From positions 550,495,219 through 550,559,218 of the forward strand of contig OY728166.1 of NCBI GenBank assembly GCA_963277665.1: a stretch of 64,000 nucleotides of DNA, in the 5' to 3' direction. This stretch comes from Viscum album (taxonomy: Eukaryota; Streptophyta; Magnoliopsida; Santalales; Viscaceae). Made by a program: the position numbers and the translations under genes. Shown here one piece after another: positions 23,591 to 36,964 of the stretch (positions are counted from its first letter, which is position 1; the number at the start of each line of letters is the position of its first letter). The notes beneath the pieces were generated by a model, which ran no database searches, had not been told where the DNA came from, and saw nothing but the letters and a program-made list of their open reading frames with translations.

Positions 23591-25535
23591 ACTCATGAAT
23601 AATGTGATTATAACTGTATCATTTACTACTTGAGTTGTAAAAAATATAAACTTCCATACATCTTATCCTGTTGAAGAGTTAGTTGGGAAAAAAATACCTG
23701 CATCAATCCTTGTAGAGACATAAATGATACACATCTCTTAAGTTTCTTATCCATGATTTTAAATTAAAGGCATTCATTCCATCAACACATGCACATTCAC
23801 CAATATTTTTTTTTATCGCTATGCTGGGATGAGAACAATCAATGTATGTCGAGCAACTCTTAGACATGACCCACAAATCTAAAACATTGCATCATTGAAC
23901 AGATCCATTGACTATTCTTGTGTGATGAATAACCCGTAATGGAGACAAAACTCCCTGAATCACAACATAATTAAACTAATATACTACCTTGTCAGTATAC
24001 ATTGTAGTCAATAGTGAAAACATAATTTTATAAAAGCATTATAATTATCTATTTCATATGTTTTTAGTCCACAAAAATCAATATACAGTTGAGTTAATAG
24101 TGAAAACATATCACCTACATTTATATATTGGATGAAAGGGAGGTTAACTCCATGATTTTATGACCAATAACCTGTATTCATATAGTGTGTAAATGCAAAT
24201 GAAAATTGATGCATGGTAGGGAGGTTAATTCCACGATTTTAGGAAAATATACCTGTTGTAGAGATCTGGCACTTATTATTGCAGGATTTCCTTGATCTCT
24301 TCAAGTGAAGAGTTAGTCACCTTCAATATATAAATAAAATTAGTCAATATTCATCATAAATGATGATGTTTCAAATAATTTATGAAAAAGTATTATGCGA
24401 AGGGAAATACTGCAAATTTTCTAGTAGATTATTATAACGATATAACGAGATCATGCCTATTGTGGGGCGAGCAACACATCAGTCATGATTCGATTGAGTA
24501 TAAATAGTCCACGGCTATAGATGAGGATAGAAATAAAGATCTTAAGGGAATCAGGGAATGATATGGAGTGTATCTAGAGGGTTTCTGACTTAAATTCTTC
24601 GAAGGAGTAGGAACTATGGGCAACATACGAGGAGATGAGGAAATTTGGGATGATGAACCATAGTACATGACGAAAAAATTAGTGAGGAATATTCCTTTAG
24701 TGTTTTCTGGGTACTGGCAATGGGAGGGGAAATGCGAGAAACAACCCTACATGCAGCGCCGGAGAGGAAACAACATTGTAAACCATAAAAGGGGAGCCAT
24801 AGGGGAAATGAAAGCTAGATTCATAGGAATTGAGGTGGAGGTGAAATGGGTGTGGGATTCACTGATGAAGGTGGTGGAGGAAGAGATTGGATCGCTATGA
24901 ATGAAATGAAACCCTTAGATGGTGGGAGGAGTGGAGGATGGATGCATGGGTGAAATGGTAACGTGGTTGATGGATGACCGATTTTGAAGGGAGAATTTTT
25001 TTTGGATGGTGGCGTGGATGTGTAATAAAGTGATAGGTAAGATGGAAGAAGCAAATTTTAGTATAGATAATAAGTAGATGCATAACATATATTATGTATT
25101 ATGTGGGCGAGGGTAGGGTTGTTTATGTCTAACTGAGAACTGATCAACTTGCAACTTCCATAGCTCATAAGTGATAAATATGGTTATTATCGTGTTTTAA
25201 ATGGATAGTTTGGCTTTATATAGACTAGATATTATATGGAGTGATTTAATGGATTGATGAGAATGATATCACATGTTTTAATGTGGTGATTCAGGGTATG
25301 TGCTAATTGATTCACTTATTTGGGAACATGATGACTGAAAATCCACCTTACTATGAGTGACATTTACCAAAAGGATTCTAGATATGTAGGATCATTTGTA
25401 TGATGCATATTATATTGACCATTATCAGAGGTGATGAAAAATTTGTGGAAATAGGATATTAGTAATGTTTATCATTGTGGTTACTGAGGTTATTGAGGTC
25501 ATGTGTAAAATGTTCAGGTCCAATGAATTTGTTTT
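23591..25535. other. Unassigned C2 sequence up to G3
   Basis: No recognised gene. Small local duplications: TTAATAGTGAAAACATA (24012 and 24093) and GGGAGGTTAACTCCATGATTTT (24139 and 24220). 24480-25060 is purine-rich on + and gives overlapping open frames on both strands (77 codons on + at 24667, 77 on - at 24821) with no known motif. It may be a decayed C2 exon, but I cannot show that. Confidence 0.35.
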
Positions 25536-28500
25536 TGTAACACACAGACCCCAGTTACCCAGAGTCGGTGCATTATAACGTAACATTGGCATGATCACAA
25601 AAGATCAAGTCTCGAAAGACCGATTAGTTTAGTAGCCTTGTAAACATTAGATATATGCATAAATGTTACATTACATCATAATGTGAAAAACTACAATAAC
25701 ATAGTGTCCATTTTCCACACTCATATCCCCTTCAGACCATCCCTACAAGTCATTCCTAAAATACTTCTTAACAACCTGGAAAAATTAAAACATTGAAAGG
25801 GGTGAGCTCAGATGCTCAGTAAGGATAACAATATAGCGGAAGCATTCATAAATAAACATTAACATTTAAGGCAATGTGTAACTAAAAAAAAGACTTTTAA
25901 ACATGAACTTCAGCATAATATGGCAAAAATAAAATTAAATAATTCCATTTACTTACTAACATGTATATTCTACTAGTCGAATAATCCCATGAAATATCAA
26001 TAACCACTTTTATAATGATGGAATGCATAATTCTAGACTATCATAACCACGTATCCATGGCCTTGTGCCAAGACCACAAATAAGATTTTGTCAAGGCCTC
26101 GTGCTAGGACACTAGTTTGTCTCATGAGACCTACCGATTCATCGAGGAGCTATAGCGGGCTCCACCCATCACTTATTAATTCCAATGCATTCCTCATATG
26201 AACAGGTTTAAACATATCATAAACCATAACATAATTGTATCACATTAAAAATTAATAAAGGAAACATAATATTTCCCCACTTCAAACACAAGATATGAAT
26301 ACAACACATTGATATAATAATAACTTTAACAAAACCATTTTCAATACCAAAATAATAGATAAGTAAAACATGTTATATATTTTTCTTTAAAAAAAGTTAT
26401 GGCTAATAGAGGAAGCCTAAACTCAAATAATAGTCACAGCGGCGGAGAAGTCGTTGTCTCCGAATACGTAAGAAAAAACATTCCTTTTTTCGTTTAGTAA
26501 AAGCGCTTCTTATAAAAAGATTCCTTTTGAATAAAAGTAAAATTCAAAGGGGTTTATACACTGTATAAATGAATGGTGTGTATAAAACCAAATATGCCTC
26601 AATGAAAGGAGATTGAGACGAAGTCCTTACAAAGATCATTTTTAAAATAAAATAGATCTATTATGTGTATTCACTATAAGTACACATAAATAAAGTACAA
26701 ATACAAGATAGTACATAATAATATCATGACATAATTTAAAAGTAGGAGATTTACCCAAAGAATGGAAATTGGGTTAAGAAATTCCACTACCTCATGTCCG
26801 ACATGACTCGACCACTCTTTAACCTCCTGAATAATAAACTAGAGTTAATCTCTACCTTCTTAAGAACCTTTTTCAAGTTCATTATTCCTTTTATATCACT
26901 TATTACCATGTCATGAACATTATGTAATTATTTAAGTTTATAACGGTCGTTTTGTCGATCTTAGGTACTTGAGTAAAAAATAAACTTCTTATAATTACAC
27001 TTTGATCATGTGGTAATATATCCATTATATCCATAATTATATTCATGATTTATATATCATATACATCATATATATCCAGTATATACATTCATTTATAATA
27101 TTACATAACATTTAGAGGTATGAAATGAAATGCACTATTCATGGAGACGGTAAGTCGTACGTACTCATGAACGCTAATTTCATTTATATTTCATATTTAA
27201 TGGAATGAAGATATAATTATATAATGTTATAATATAATTTCAGTATAATATAATGTATAATACCATTTACTCCATCCTTTATACATCCCACATATAGCAT
27301 TAACGATTCAAATCACTTTGAGGGGGTGGTAGTCCGCACTTCCTAAAATGAAATTATCGCGTTTACCCATAATGGAAATCATAAATTATTCCATAAATGA
27401 GAAATACAGAAGCATAAGGAAATCATAAACATAATATATATATCATATATGAAAATAGTGTCATAAAAATGGCCACCATTATAGGTGTTAAAATAATATT
27501 GAACATTCATCATTTCGTGAAGCAGTATTTCGCCACCCACAGAAACTGTATGTTCTTTAACCATTAGTTGAAGGTGTGTGTAAGTGTAAACCAAATACTT
27601 ATCATAAAAAAATACTAGTATATTTTAGATACTTTTTTTGTTACAAAATAAAGGAATAAAAAGATTTTAAGGGGTTGGAGAAGCAAAATAAAACAAAACA
27701 ACATTAGAGAAGACATTACCTTAAATTCGGGTAACTCTTCTTGATTTGAGACAAAGACTTCCTTGGGAAGACTTATGCAAAAATGTGAGGATTCTAGGAG
27801 TAAGGGAGGGAAGTTGGGAGAGTATTTGGGCAGATTTTGGCCGAGCAAAAAGGCTTTGAATGTGTGAATAAGGTGGTAGTGGTGGGGGCCTTTTATAAGA
27901 GGAGAGGAGGGGAACTGTTGGAAAGATTGAAATGTTACATTATTATGAAATGATTTTAGGATTCTAAAGGTCCCACAATGATATATTTCCAGGATAATGT
28001 GATACGGGTTCTAAATCTACTCATAAAATAGGTTTTTGACAAGTGTAAGCCTTAGATTTTACATTATCTTTTCATTTTATTTAAATCTTTAATTAATGAG
28101 GTAATCGTTGCATCATCATTGTGTCATAAAACATTTAATTTATTTAATGTCTAAAAATTATAAAAAAAATATAATGATGTAGGAAAGCTTATTAGATTTC
28201 TAATGAATATTTATAGTCGAAAATATGACCTGTATAACCCCATTTAAAAATTGTTTGAGTAAAAAAACTCATGTATTTGACATTTTTATTTTAACATTAA
28301 ATAAAAAGTTTTTATTGTCATTTTCATACCAAAGTGGCTCCATTGGGTCCCCAAGTTGACCCATGGATTTTATTGGTCGGCCATGACTCATCCAATTGGG
28401 GTAGGACAAGTGTAAAGTTATTTTCATATTTTTATAATATCATTTTTACCTTAAATTTCATTAATTACCTTTAATTGCGATTAATTAAACTTAAAAGATA

Positions 28501-29257
28501 CTATTCACCAAAAATTATTTTAATCCCATTGAACCACATTTTACTTCCTAATGACAACCATGGATGTCAGATTTTTTTGAAATTCAAATCATAGAAGTGG
28601 TAATGTTTCATTTAAATGAAAAATCAGTTTTTTAACTACCACTTAGTGGTTTCACTATTCATCAAAAATTGAAGTTTTTCATAACAATGCCAAAATTTCA
28701 CCGTAAGCTATAATTGATATTCCGAATTTAAAATTGATTTCTATTTTAAAAAATTCCAAACATATAAGTTGCATTAATTAATTTTATAATTAATTCCCGT
28801 TGTCACAACAAAGTGCGTGTTTTTAAGAAACAATATATATCAAAAGATTGACAATTGTTTATGTCCAATTTCAAAGTGAAATTAATTATAATGACCACCA
28901 TTGGATAAAATGGTAAAAAAATATTCTAATTATACATTAAAACCACTCAATAGTATAATTTATCACTATAAATTATTTTTATTAAAAAGGTTGTTTATAA
29001 TTATCTTTCACTATTCATAAAATATTGGAAGTTCTCAGAAAAATACCAAAAATTCAACATAGGCTAATTTCGATATTCTGATTCCATAAATGAAGTCCAT
29101 TTTGAAATATAAAATATATATAATTTCAAAAAGTGGGTATTCCATTTCATAACTACTACTTTGATTGGTCGCGGTGTGTTAGAATCTCGAACTTGCGTAC
29201 AATGAAAGCTATTTCATTATTGAAAGAGAAGTGTATCGTGGAAGCTTGGGGTGTTAC
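25536..29257 (-). repeat. G3 3' LTR (left)
   Basis: It begins TGTAACACAC and ends GGGGTGTTACA. It contains the TATA box at 27889-27897 and three islands conserved with the other LTRs (27139-27175, 27312-27350, 28333-28366). It is near-collinear with the right LTR over its full length. Confidence 0.93.
27889..27897 (-). promoter_or_regulatory. G3 3' LTR TATA box
   Basis: The - strand reads TATAAAAGGCCCCC. The same box occurs at the same place in the right LTR (34038), in G2 (55631) and in G4 (62241). It is a near-perfect plant TATA box, placing the transcription start near 27860 and leaving about 2.3 kb of R plus U5. Confidence 0.75.
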
Positions 29258-30089
29258 ATTATCCACTCTTTCAATAAATTGAGTCCTCACAAACCATCAA
29301 GGTTTGATGGAGAGTTGTAGAAAACTAGATTAGGAGAAAGTTAACCATAAGAAAATCGCAAACTTGTGATTGGTTAAACGGTCATTGAATCCCCAGTTGG
29401 AAAAGTTAACCAGCAACATTTTTGTTTTAAGTTACCTTTTCTAAAGTTGAGGAATTTATTTAGGAGATTTACTAAGAATGTACGGGAATATACATACTGG
29501 TCATGTAGACTTTCATTCTTTAATAAATTTTAACCACAAACCCATCTTTCACGCAAGAAGGTAATAGAACTCGAAAATATTATATTTATCATAATTGTTT
29601 AAGGTTCCAAATATTAACACATACCATTTAGATTAGGAAAACTTTTTGTAATAACCAGGGACTTCCTATAGGCTAGTGGTAGGTAATAAAGGCATGTCGC
29701 ACTATGGTTGTGGGTTCGATTCCTGCAGCTTTTTCGGACGCGACAGGTTATGCCCCACCCTGCAGGTTGTCCTTTTCCTAAAAATATAGTATTATAATAT
29801 TCCAAAAATAATCTTCAGAAATGTTTTAACCTTAAAAAATACTATTCAAAGTTCAACTTAATCCATCCCAACCTTTATAGTTATCCAAAATACCTCTGTC
29901 CATACTTTCTCTAAAATGTCCTTATATTCCAAAATCAATTGCAACATTCGATTCCCCAAACAAAGTAAGGTTTCTCTTGTTGTCACATTCTGAAAATATG
30001 ATTACCTTCATCATATTAAAACATTAATGAAAACAACAAGTACTACAGTACAATCCTTATATATATCACATTATTATTATAATCACAAT
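29258..30089. other. G3 internal non-coding region between gag and 3' LTR
   Basis: It replaces the whole of pol. No recognised coding. The polypurine tract expected next to the LTR would be the - strand AAGAGTGGATAA near 29260-29275. A SINE-like sequence lies within at about 29650-29775. The rest is AT-rich and of unknown origin. Confidence 0.5.
29650..29775 (+). repeat. Possible tRNA-derived SINE
   Basis: A GGCTAGTGGTAGG-like A box near 29672 and a B box GGTTCGATTCC at about 29712 have the spacing of an internal RNA polymerase III promoter. An unrelated GC-rich tail (CCCCACCCTGCAGG) follows the B box, and an AT-rich stretch comes after, as in plant SINEs. A tRNA-like fold with a proper 3' acceptor strand is not seen. 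Target duplications were not found, so the limits are approximate. Confidence 0.5.
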
Positions 30090-31183
30090 CTAGTTCTTGA
30101 GTCCAAAAAAACAAATACAATAATTATACAACTTCATCTGTAGTAACAACATAAGCCTGGAATTGATCCCTTGGCATTTTCTGAGGTAAGTTTCCCTGAC
30201 GCTTAGGACATTCATTTGCATAATTCCCCCTTTCCCTACAATTGTAGCATTCAACATTGATAGCTTCTTTCTTTCCCTTGCAACCACGAGCCTGGTGACA
30301 TTTTTTTCCACATTTATAACAAACTCCCATTCCTTTTAGGCAAGTACCAGGGTGATTCTTCCCACAATTATCACATAATAGAAAATCCTTCTTTCCCTTT
30401 ATCTGTCTCTTGTTCCACCATTCTCTTCTTCTCTTTCTTTACTTTGTTGTCATAAGACTTAGAGAATTCCTTTTCCGTCTTGATAGAACATGAGACTATA
30501 TCTTCGTATGTTGATAAAGATTGTGATACTAAATCTCGATGGAGAAATGGTTTTAACCCATCAACGAAATGATCAATCTTACTTCTTGAGTAACGTATAT
30601 AATATGAAGCATGTCTTACTAACCTTGTAAAGTTAGCCTCATACTTTGCGACATTCTCATCCTCCTTTTGTCTCAGACTCAGAAATTGTCTTTCCATATC
30701 TGCTTGATGGTCATGTGGAAAGTATTTTTCTATGAAAATATCTTTGAACTCTCTCCATTCCATACTTGATAATTCTTCATCTTACTTTGTATTTTGAATC
30801 AATGACCACCATTTATTGGCATCTCTAGTGAGGAGGTAAACTGCCACGATAACCTTCTCCCTTTCGCTAATTTCCAAGGTGTGGAATATTTTCTCATAGG
30901 AGTTTATCCATTTCTCAGTTACTAAGGGATTTATACCCCCATTAAATGTTGGTGGTTGTTGCCTCATGAAGCCGTCTAACATTGATCCTACACGTTTCGG
31001 ATCAAGGTGCTTCATACGAGTAAGGTTATTATAAATAAACTGGGTGATTTGTCCCAGTATGGTAATAAGTTGATAAGTACCAGTTGTATCTCTAGATCCA
31101 CAATAATTATCATGAGCAGGAAGGAAATCCCTACACGGAGTGCGTGCATTGATACGGTTTCCATTCCTTCCACTAGGCGCCAT
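30090..31183 (-). pseudogene. G3 gag (capsid plus two zinc knuckles)
   Basis: The start is ATG at 31183. The first 133 codons run to a stop at 30782, and the same frame resumes to 30371 (FIEKYFPHDHQADMERQFLS, QKEDENVAKYEANFTRLVRH). After a frameshift comes the nucleocapsid at 30330-30124. The first knuckle, CYKCGKKCHQARGC, is an intact CX2CX4HX4C; the second, CYNCRERGNYANEC, has His changed to Asn. Capsid phrases such as MRQQPPTFNG and KWWSLIQNTK match plant gypsy gag and correspond to G2 gag. One stop and one frameshift make this the best-kept gene in the window. Coding ends just where the protease would begin, so the pol loss starts there. Confidence 0.9.
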
Positions 31184-31668
31184 TTCTAAACAATGGCATA
31201 AACTAGATTAGTTTATGAATCAAAATACATAATTCTATACTTGTAAAATACTTAACATAAAATGAACTATTTATGGATAAAATCCATAATCATAAAAATG
31301 TTTTCTTTGAGGAAGTATATACTCATAACCCTTCATAGTGGTTTGTAAAGAAAATGGGAATTATCCTAAGCATATCCCCCGGGAGTGTCGTAACCAAGAG
31401 TGCAGCAAGGCCCGTTGTCATGCACCAGTTCCCGTTCGAGTCTAGCTCAAAGTGGTGTTTTTGGGTTTTACCCCTAGGTACATCTGTGCCAGAGCCGCCT
31501 CTACCTGCTCGTATCTAGACAGGGATGTATTCCTCGGAAAACTCACAAAATCTCTATAATACAAAATTCTAGGAAGTTCTTCTATAATAATCCTCAAAGT
31601 CTATCTTTGGGATATGTGCTCTAATCAGAGTTTATCTAACTCTAGCTTCCAAGGTTATTACTAAACTT

Positions 31669-31680
31669 CCTCTGATACCA
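31669..31680 (-). other. G3 primer binding site (initiator tRNA-Met)
   Basis: The - strand reads TGGTATCAGAGG, two bases inside the right LTR boundary at 31683. It identifies the right LTR as the 5' LTR and the element as - strand. Confidence 0.9.
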
Positions 31681-31682
31681 AC

Positions 31683-34600
31683 TGTAATGCCCCGACCCTA
31701 GTTACCCTGAGTCGTTGCATTATTGTGTAACATTGGCATGATCACAAAAGATCAAGTCTCAAAAGGCTGATTAGTTTAGTAGCCTTGGAAACACTAGATA
31801 TATTCATAAATGTTACATTACATCATAATGTGAAAAACTACAATAACATAGTGTCCATTTTCCACACTCATATCCCCTTCAGACTATCCCTACTGGTCAT
31901 TCCTAAAATACTTCTTCACATCCTAGAAAAATTAAATCATTGAAAGGGGTGAGCTCAGATGCTCGGTAAGGATAACAATATAGCGGAAGCTTTCATAAAT
32001 AAACCTTAACATTTAAGGAAATGTATAACTAAAAAAAATACTTTTAAAAATGAACATCAGCATAATATGGAAAAAATAAAATTAAATAATTCCATTTAAT
32101 TACTCACATTGATATTCTACTAGTCGAATAATCCCATGCAATATCAATAACCACTTTCATAATGATGGAATGAATAATACCAGACTATCATAACCACGTA
32201 GCCAAAGCCTCGTTCCAAGACCACAAATAAGATTCTTTCAAGGCCTCGTGCCAAGACACTAGTTTGTCTAATGAGACCTACCGATGCATCAAGGATCTAT
32301 AGCGGGCTCCACCCGTCACTAATTAAGTCCAATGCATTCATCATATGAACAGGTTTAAACATATCATAAACCATAACATATTTGTATCACATAAAACATG
32401 CATAAAGGAAAAATAATATTTCAACACTTCAATCAGAAGATATCAATACAACACATTGATATAATAAAAACTTTATCAAAACTATTTTCAATACCAAAAT
32501 AAAAGATAAGTAAAACATGGTATTTATTTTTCTTTAGAAAAAGTTATGGCTTATAGAGGAAGCCGAAACTCAAATAATAGTCACGACGGCGGAGAAGTCT
32601 TTGTCGCCGCATATGTAAGAAAAAACATTCCTTTTGTCATTTAGTAAAAGCGCTTCGTATAAAAAGATTCCTTTTGAATAAATGTAAAAGTCAAAAGGGT
32701 TTATACACCATATAAATGAATGGTGTGTATAAAACCAAATATTTCTCAATGAATGGAGATTGAGACAAAGTCCTTACAAAGACAATTTTTAAAATAAAAT
32801 AGATCTATTATGTTTATTCACTATAAGTAAACATAATGAAAGTACGAATACAAGATAGTACATAATAATATCATGACATAATTTAAAAGTATGAAATTAA
32901 CCCAAAGAAAGGAAATTGGGTTAAGAAATTCCTTTACCTTGTGTCCGACTTGACTCGACCGCTCTTTAACCTCCTGAATAATAAACAAGAGTTAATATAT
33001 ACCCTCTTAAGAACCTTTTTCAAGTTCATTATTCCTTTTATATCACTTATTACCATGTTATGAACATTATGTAATTATTTAAGTTTATAACGGTTGTTTT
33101 GTTGATCTTATGTACTTGAGTCAAAAATAAACTTCTTATAATTACACTTTGTTCATGTGGTAATATATCCATTATATCCATAATTATATTCATGATGTAT
33201 ATATCATATATATCATATATATCCAGTATATACATTCATTTATAATATTACATAACATTTAGAGTAAAGAAATGAAATGAACCATTCATGGAGACGGTAA
33301 ACCGTACGTATGCATGAACACTACATTCATTTCTATTTCGTACTTAATGGAATGAAGTTATAATTATATAAATCTATAATATAATTCCAGTATAATATAA
33401 TGTATAATAACATTTACTCCATCCTTTATACATCCTACATATGGCATTAACGATTAAAATCACTTTGAGGGGGCGGTAGTCCGCACATCTTATAATGAAA
33501 TTATCGAGTTTACACATAATGGAAATCATAAATTATGCCATAAATGATAAATAAAAAGCATAATGAAAACATATACATAATATATATATATATTATATGA
33601 AAATAGTGTCATCAAAATGGCCACCATTAGAGGTGTTAAAAGAATATTGAACAATCATCGATTCGTGAGACAGTATTTCACCACCCACAGAAACAGTATG
33701 TTCTTTAACCATTAGACGAAGGTGCGTGTAAGTGTAAACCAAATAAATATCATAAAAACATCCTAGTATATTGTAGATACTGGTTTTGTTACAAAAGAAT
33801 GTAATAAAAGGAGTTTATGGGGTTAGAGAAGAAAAATAAAACAAAACAACATTAGAGAAGACATTACCTTAAAATCGGGTAACTCTTGTTGATTTGAGAC
33901 AAAGGCTTCCTTGGGAAGGATTATGCCAAAATTGAGGCTTCTAGGAGTAAGGGAGGGAATATGGGAGAGTTTTTCGGCAGAGTTTGGCTGAGAAAAAAAG
34001 CTTTGATGGTGTGAATAAGGTGGTAGTGGTGGGGGCCTTTTATAAGAGGAGAGGAGAGGCACTCTTGGAAAGATTGAAATGTTACTTTATTATGAAATGA
34101 TTTTCGGATTCTAGAGTTCCCACAATGATATATTTCTAGTATAAGGTGATAAGGGTTCTAAATCTACACATCCATTAGGTTTGTGACAAGTGTAATCCGT
34201 AGAGTTTACCTTATCTTTTCATTTTATTTAAATCGTTAATTAATGAGGTAATCGCCACATAATCATTGTGTCATACAACTTTTAATTTATTTATTGTCTA
34301 AAATTTATAAAAAAAATATCATGATGTAGGAAAGCTTTTTATATTTTTAATGAATATTTATAGTCGAAAATATGACTTGTATAACTCCATTTAAATTTTT
34401 TTTAGTAAAACAACTCATGTTTGTGACATTTTTATTTTAACATAAAAAAAAGTTTTTATTGTTATTTTCCTTCCAAAGTGGCTCCATGGGGTCCCCAAGT
34501 TGTCCCATTGATTTTCCTGGTCGGAAATGACTCATCCAATAGGGGTATTACAAGTGTAAAGGTATTTTCATATTTTTATAATATCATTTTTACCGTAAAG

Positions 34601-35400
34601 TTCACTAATTACCTTTAATCACGATTAATTAAACTTAAAAGATACTATTCACCAAAAATTATTTTAATCCCATTAGACCACATTTTACATCCTAATGACA
34701 ACCATATATGTCGGATTTTTTTGAAATTCAAATCATAGAAGTGGTAATGTTTCATTTAAACGAGAAATCAGTTTTTAACTACCACTTAGTGGTTTCACTA
34801 TTCATCAAAAATTGACGTTTTTCAGAACAATGCCAAAATTTCACCCTAAGCTATAATTGATATTCCGAATTCAAAAAAGATTTCTATTATAAAAAATTAA
34901 AAACATATAAGTTGCATTAATTAATTTTAAAATTAATTCCCGCTGTCACAACAAATAGCGAGTTTTTAAAAACAATATATATCAAAAGATTCACAATTGT
35001 TTATGTCCATTTTCAAAGTGAAATTAATTCTAATGACCACCATTGGATAAAATGGTAAAAATATATTCTAATTATACCATAAATCCACTCAATAGTATAA
35101 TTTATCACTATAAATTATTTTGATTAAAACGGTTGTTTTTAAGTATTTTTCACTATTCATAATAAATTGGAAGTTCTCAGAAAAATACCAAAAATTCAAC
35201 ATAGGATAATTTCGATATTATGAATCCATAAATGAAGTCCATTTTGAAATTTAAAATATATATAACTTAAAAACTTGGGTATTCCTATTCATAACTGCTA
35301 CTTTGATTCGTCACGGTTTGTTAGAATCTCGAACTTGCGTACAATGCAAGCTATTGCATTATTGAAAGAGAAGCGTATCGTGGAAGCTCGGGCTGTTAAT
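31683..35400 (-). repeat. G3 5' LTR (right)
   Basis: It starts TGTAATGCCCCGACC and ends in a mutated GGGCTGTTAAT, followed by GTTTT. The TATA box is at 34038-34046 (- strand). A splice-donor-like AAG|GTAATG lies about 170 bp downstream of the TATA box (intron start at 33867). The conserved islands are at 33287-33319, 33457-33500 and 34478-34510. Confidence 0.93.
34038..34046 (-). promoter_or_regulatory. G3 5' LTR TATA box
   Basis: - strand TATAAAAGGCCCCC, upstream of the leader that reads towards gag. This is the copy that would drive the element's own transcript. Confidence 0.75.
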
Positions 35401-35405
35401 GTTTT

Positions 35406-36964
35406 GACCCCCATTTTTTGGTGGTGTCCTCCATATTTAAGGAACATAGCGTAGATTATGATAATGTTAGTCGATAAAAAGGAGGTTACAATGTATTATG
35501 CTATTATCGGAGTGTGTGAGACCACTAGATTAGAGTAGGATTCTCATTGTAACTTTGTTATAGTTTGGGGATGATTAGCCAGTCATGGTAAAGAACATGA
35601 GTCACTGTGTGTTGGGTTTTGTTAGGATATTGATCTAGTTGTTTGAATTTTTTTTTGAAACATAGGTTTGTTGTGATATAATATGTGGATGTGTCATTAG
35701 TGAATCATGATTTTTACATAATGGTGATAATTTATGAGTTGGAATGTGATTCAAAGTGAAATAAAATTATATGAAGGGTCGAGGGAACTTATGGTATGAT
35801 ATATTATTTATGTATCTTCCCACATTAGTATTATACATGGTAGGTAAAGTCTCACATAGGGGTAGTTATGAAAAACTAGAAGAAGGAGTGGGGAATTTTT
35901 ATTGTTTTATTGTTCATATCATACACTTGTAGATGATTATCAATGAATTCAAAAACTGGTGTTAAGTTATCAGTGAGATTGATTTCAATGAAAAGTTAGT
36001 TTTCAATTAAATAAGATCTTAAATTCATCACAGAATACGAGAAGGATAGCTACAAAAGAAGTTCCAACTCATAGCAATGTGGATATGAACAATTTGGACA
36101 TCGTCTCATGGGGAGTACACTGAGGATATCCTTCAACAAAAAATGACAGGAGTGAGATTTGAAAGTAAGTTGAGGAGAAGAAAATGAATCCCAAAAAACA
36201 ATAAATTAATATAGCATTGGAAAATAAATTTAAAACTTCCCAATATAAAAAAGAAAACACTTTTATCATTTTTGTTAGCGGTCCTGGCAAGAGAATTCTA
36301 AATTGCCCATTTCTTGATGATGTGGCTACTCTAGGCGGCATTATTAACATCCACCTCATCGTGCACTTGCTTTGTGTTTCTAGCACACACTACAAGAACA
36401 CTTTCAGCTTCAAGAATATTGATTCACACTACATCCCACATACAAATTATATATAGTATGTAGTTATTGAGTTTAGTATAAAAGAAGATAAATAAAGGAT
36501 CTTAATTCATAAGAGAGTTGAGCAGAGAATTATGATGGTGACATGAGAATCCAAGTCAAGGTCCACTTCTTCTTCCACACCATCAAAATGGGGGTTGTTA
36601 TCCACAACAATATTCTCTACCTTTCAAAGATCTTGAACAGTCAGCCTAGTGAGGGCAACAGAAATTATCTTTTTATCTTAAATTGACATCTTCATGCAAC
36701 AATATTCTTGCATATATATTCTATTATAATGAAATCATATTGAGAAGTGGGTCAATTTATTTGTGTGCATAATTTGAAAAATGATCAGTTCTTATATTAT
36801 TCAAATTTCATTTATTTTTCATGTTAATCCAAAGAACATCATATACAATATGAAACTACATAGAGGAGCAATACGTAATATAGAAATCCCATACCATATT
36901 TAAATAAGTAAATCATCAAATTTATAATGAAGAACAATGAACACTTTGGTATGTTCCATTATAT
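35406..36964. other. Unassigned C2 sequence right of G3
   Basis: AT-rich. A 105-codon - strand frame (36069-36386) and a 79-codon + frame (36217-36456) overlap, and neither has a known motif. CACTACAAGAACAC at 36386 resembles a CACTA end but has no partner or subterminal repeats. Confidence 0.35.

Larger units (their letters stand above)
25536..35400 (-). mobile_element. Gag-only LTR retrotransposon G3 (TR-GAG-like), nested in C2
   Basis: Two LTRs (25536-29257, 3722 bp; 31683-35400, 3718 bp) flank an internal region of only 2425 bp. The 5-bp target duplication GTTTT is exact at 25531-25535 and 35401-35405. The primer site at 31669-31680 sets the - orientation, so the right LTR is the 5' LTR. 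The internal region holds gag with its zinc knuckles and then no protease, RT or integrase. Such elements are known as TR-GAG. LTRs and gag are clearly related to G2, so an autonomous relative of that kind could have supplied pol. The LTRs differ at roughly one base in ten by eye. Confidence 0.93.

Noticed and set aside
29668..29740. A tRNA gene
   Set aside because: A and B boxes are present, but the acceptor strands do not pair and no clear anticodon arm is seen. SINE is the better reading.
36386..36400. CACTACAAGAACAC as a CACTA terminus
   Set aside because: It matches the classical end by eye but has no inverted partner, no subterminal repeats and no target duplication, and it lies inside another element.
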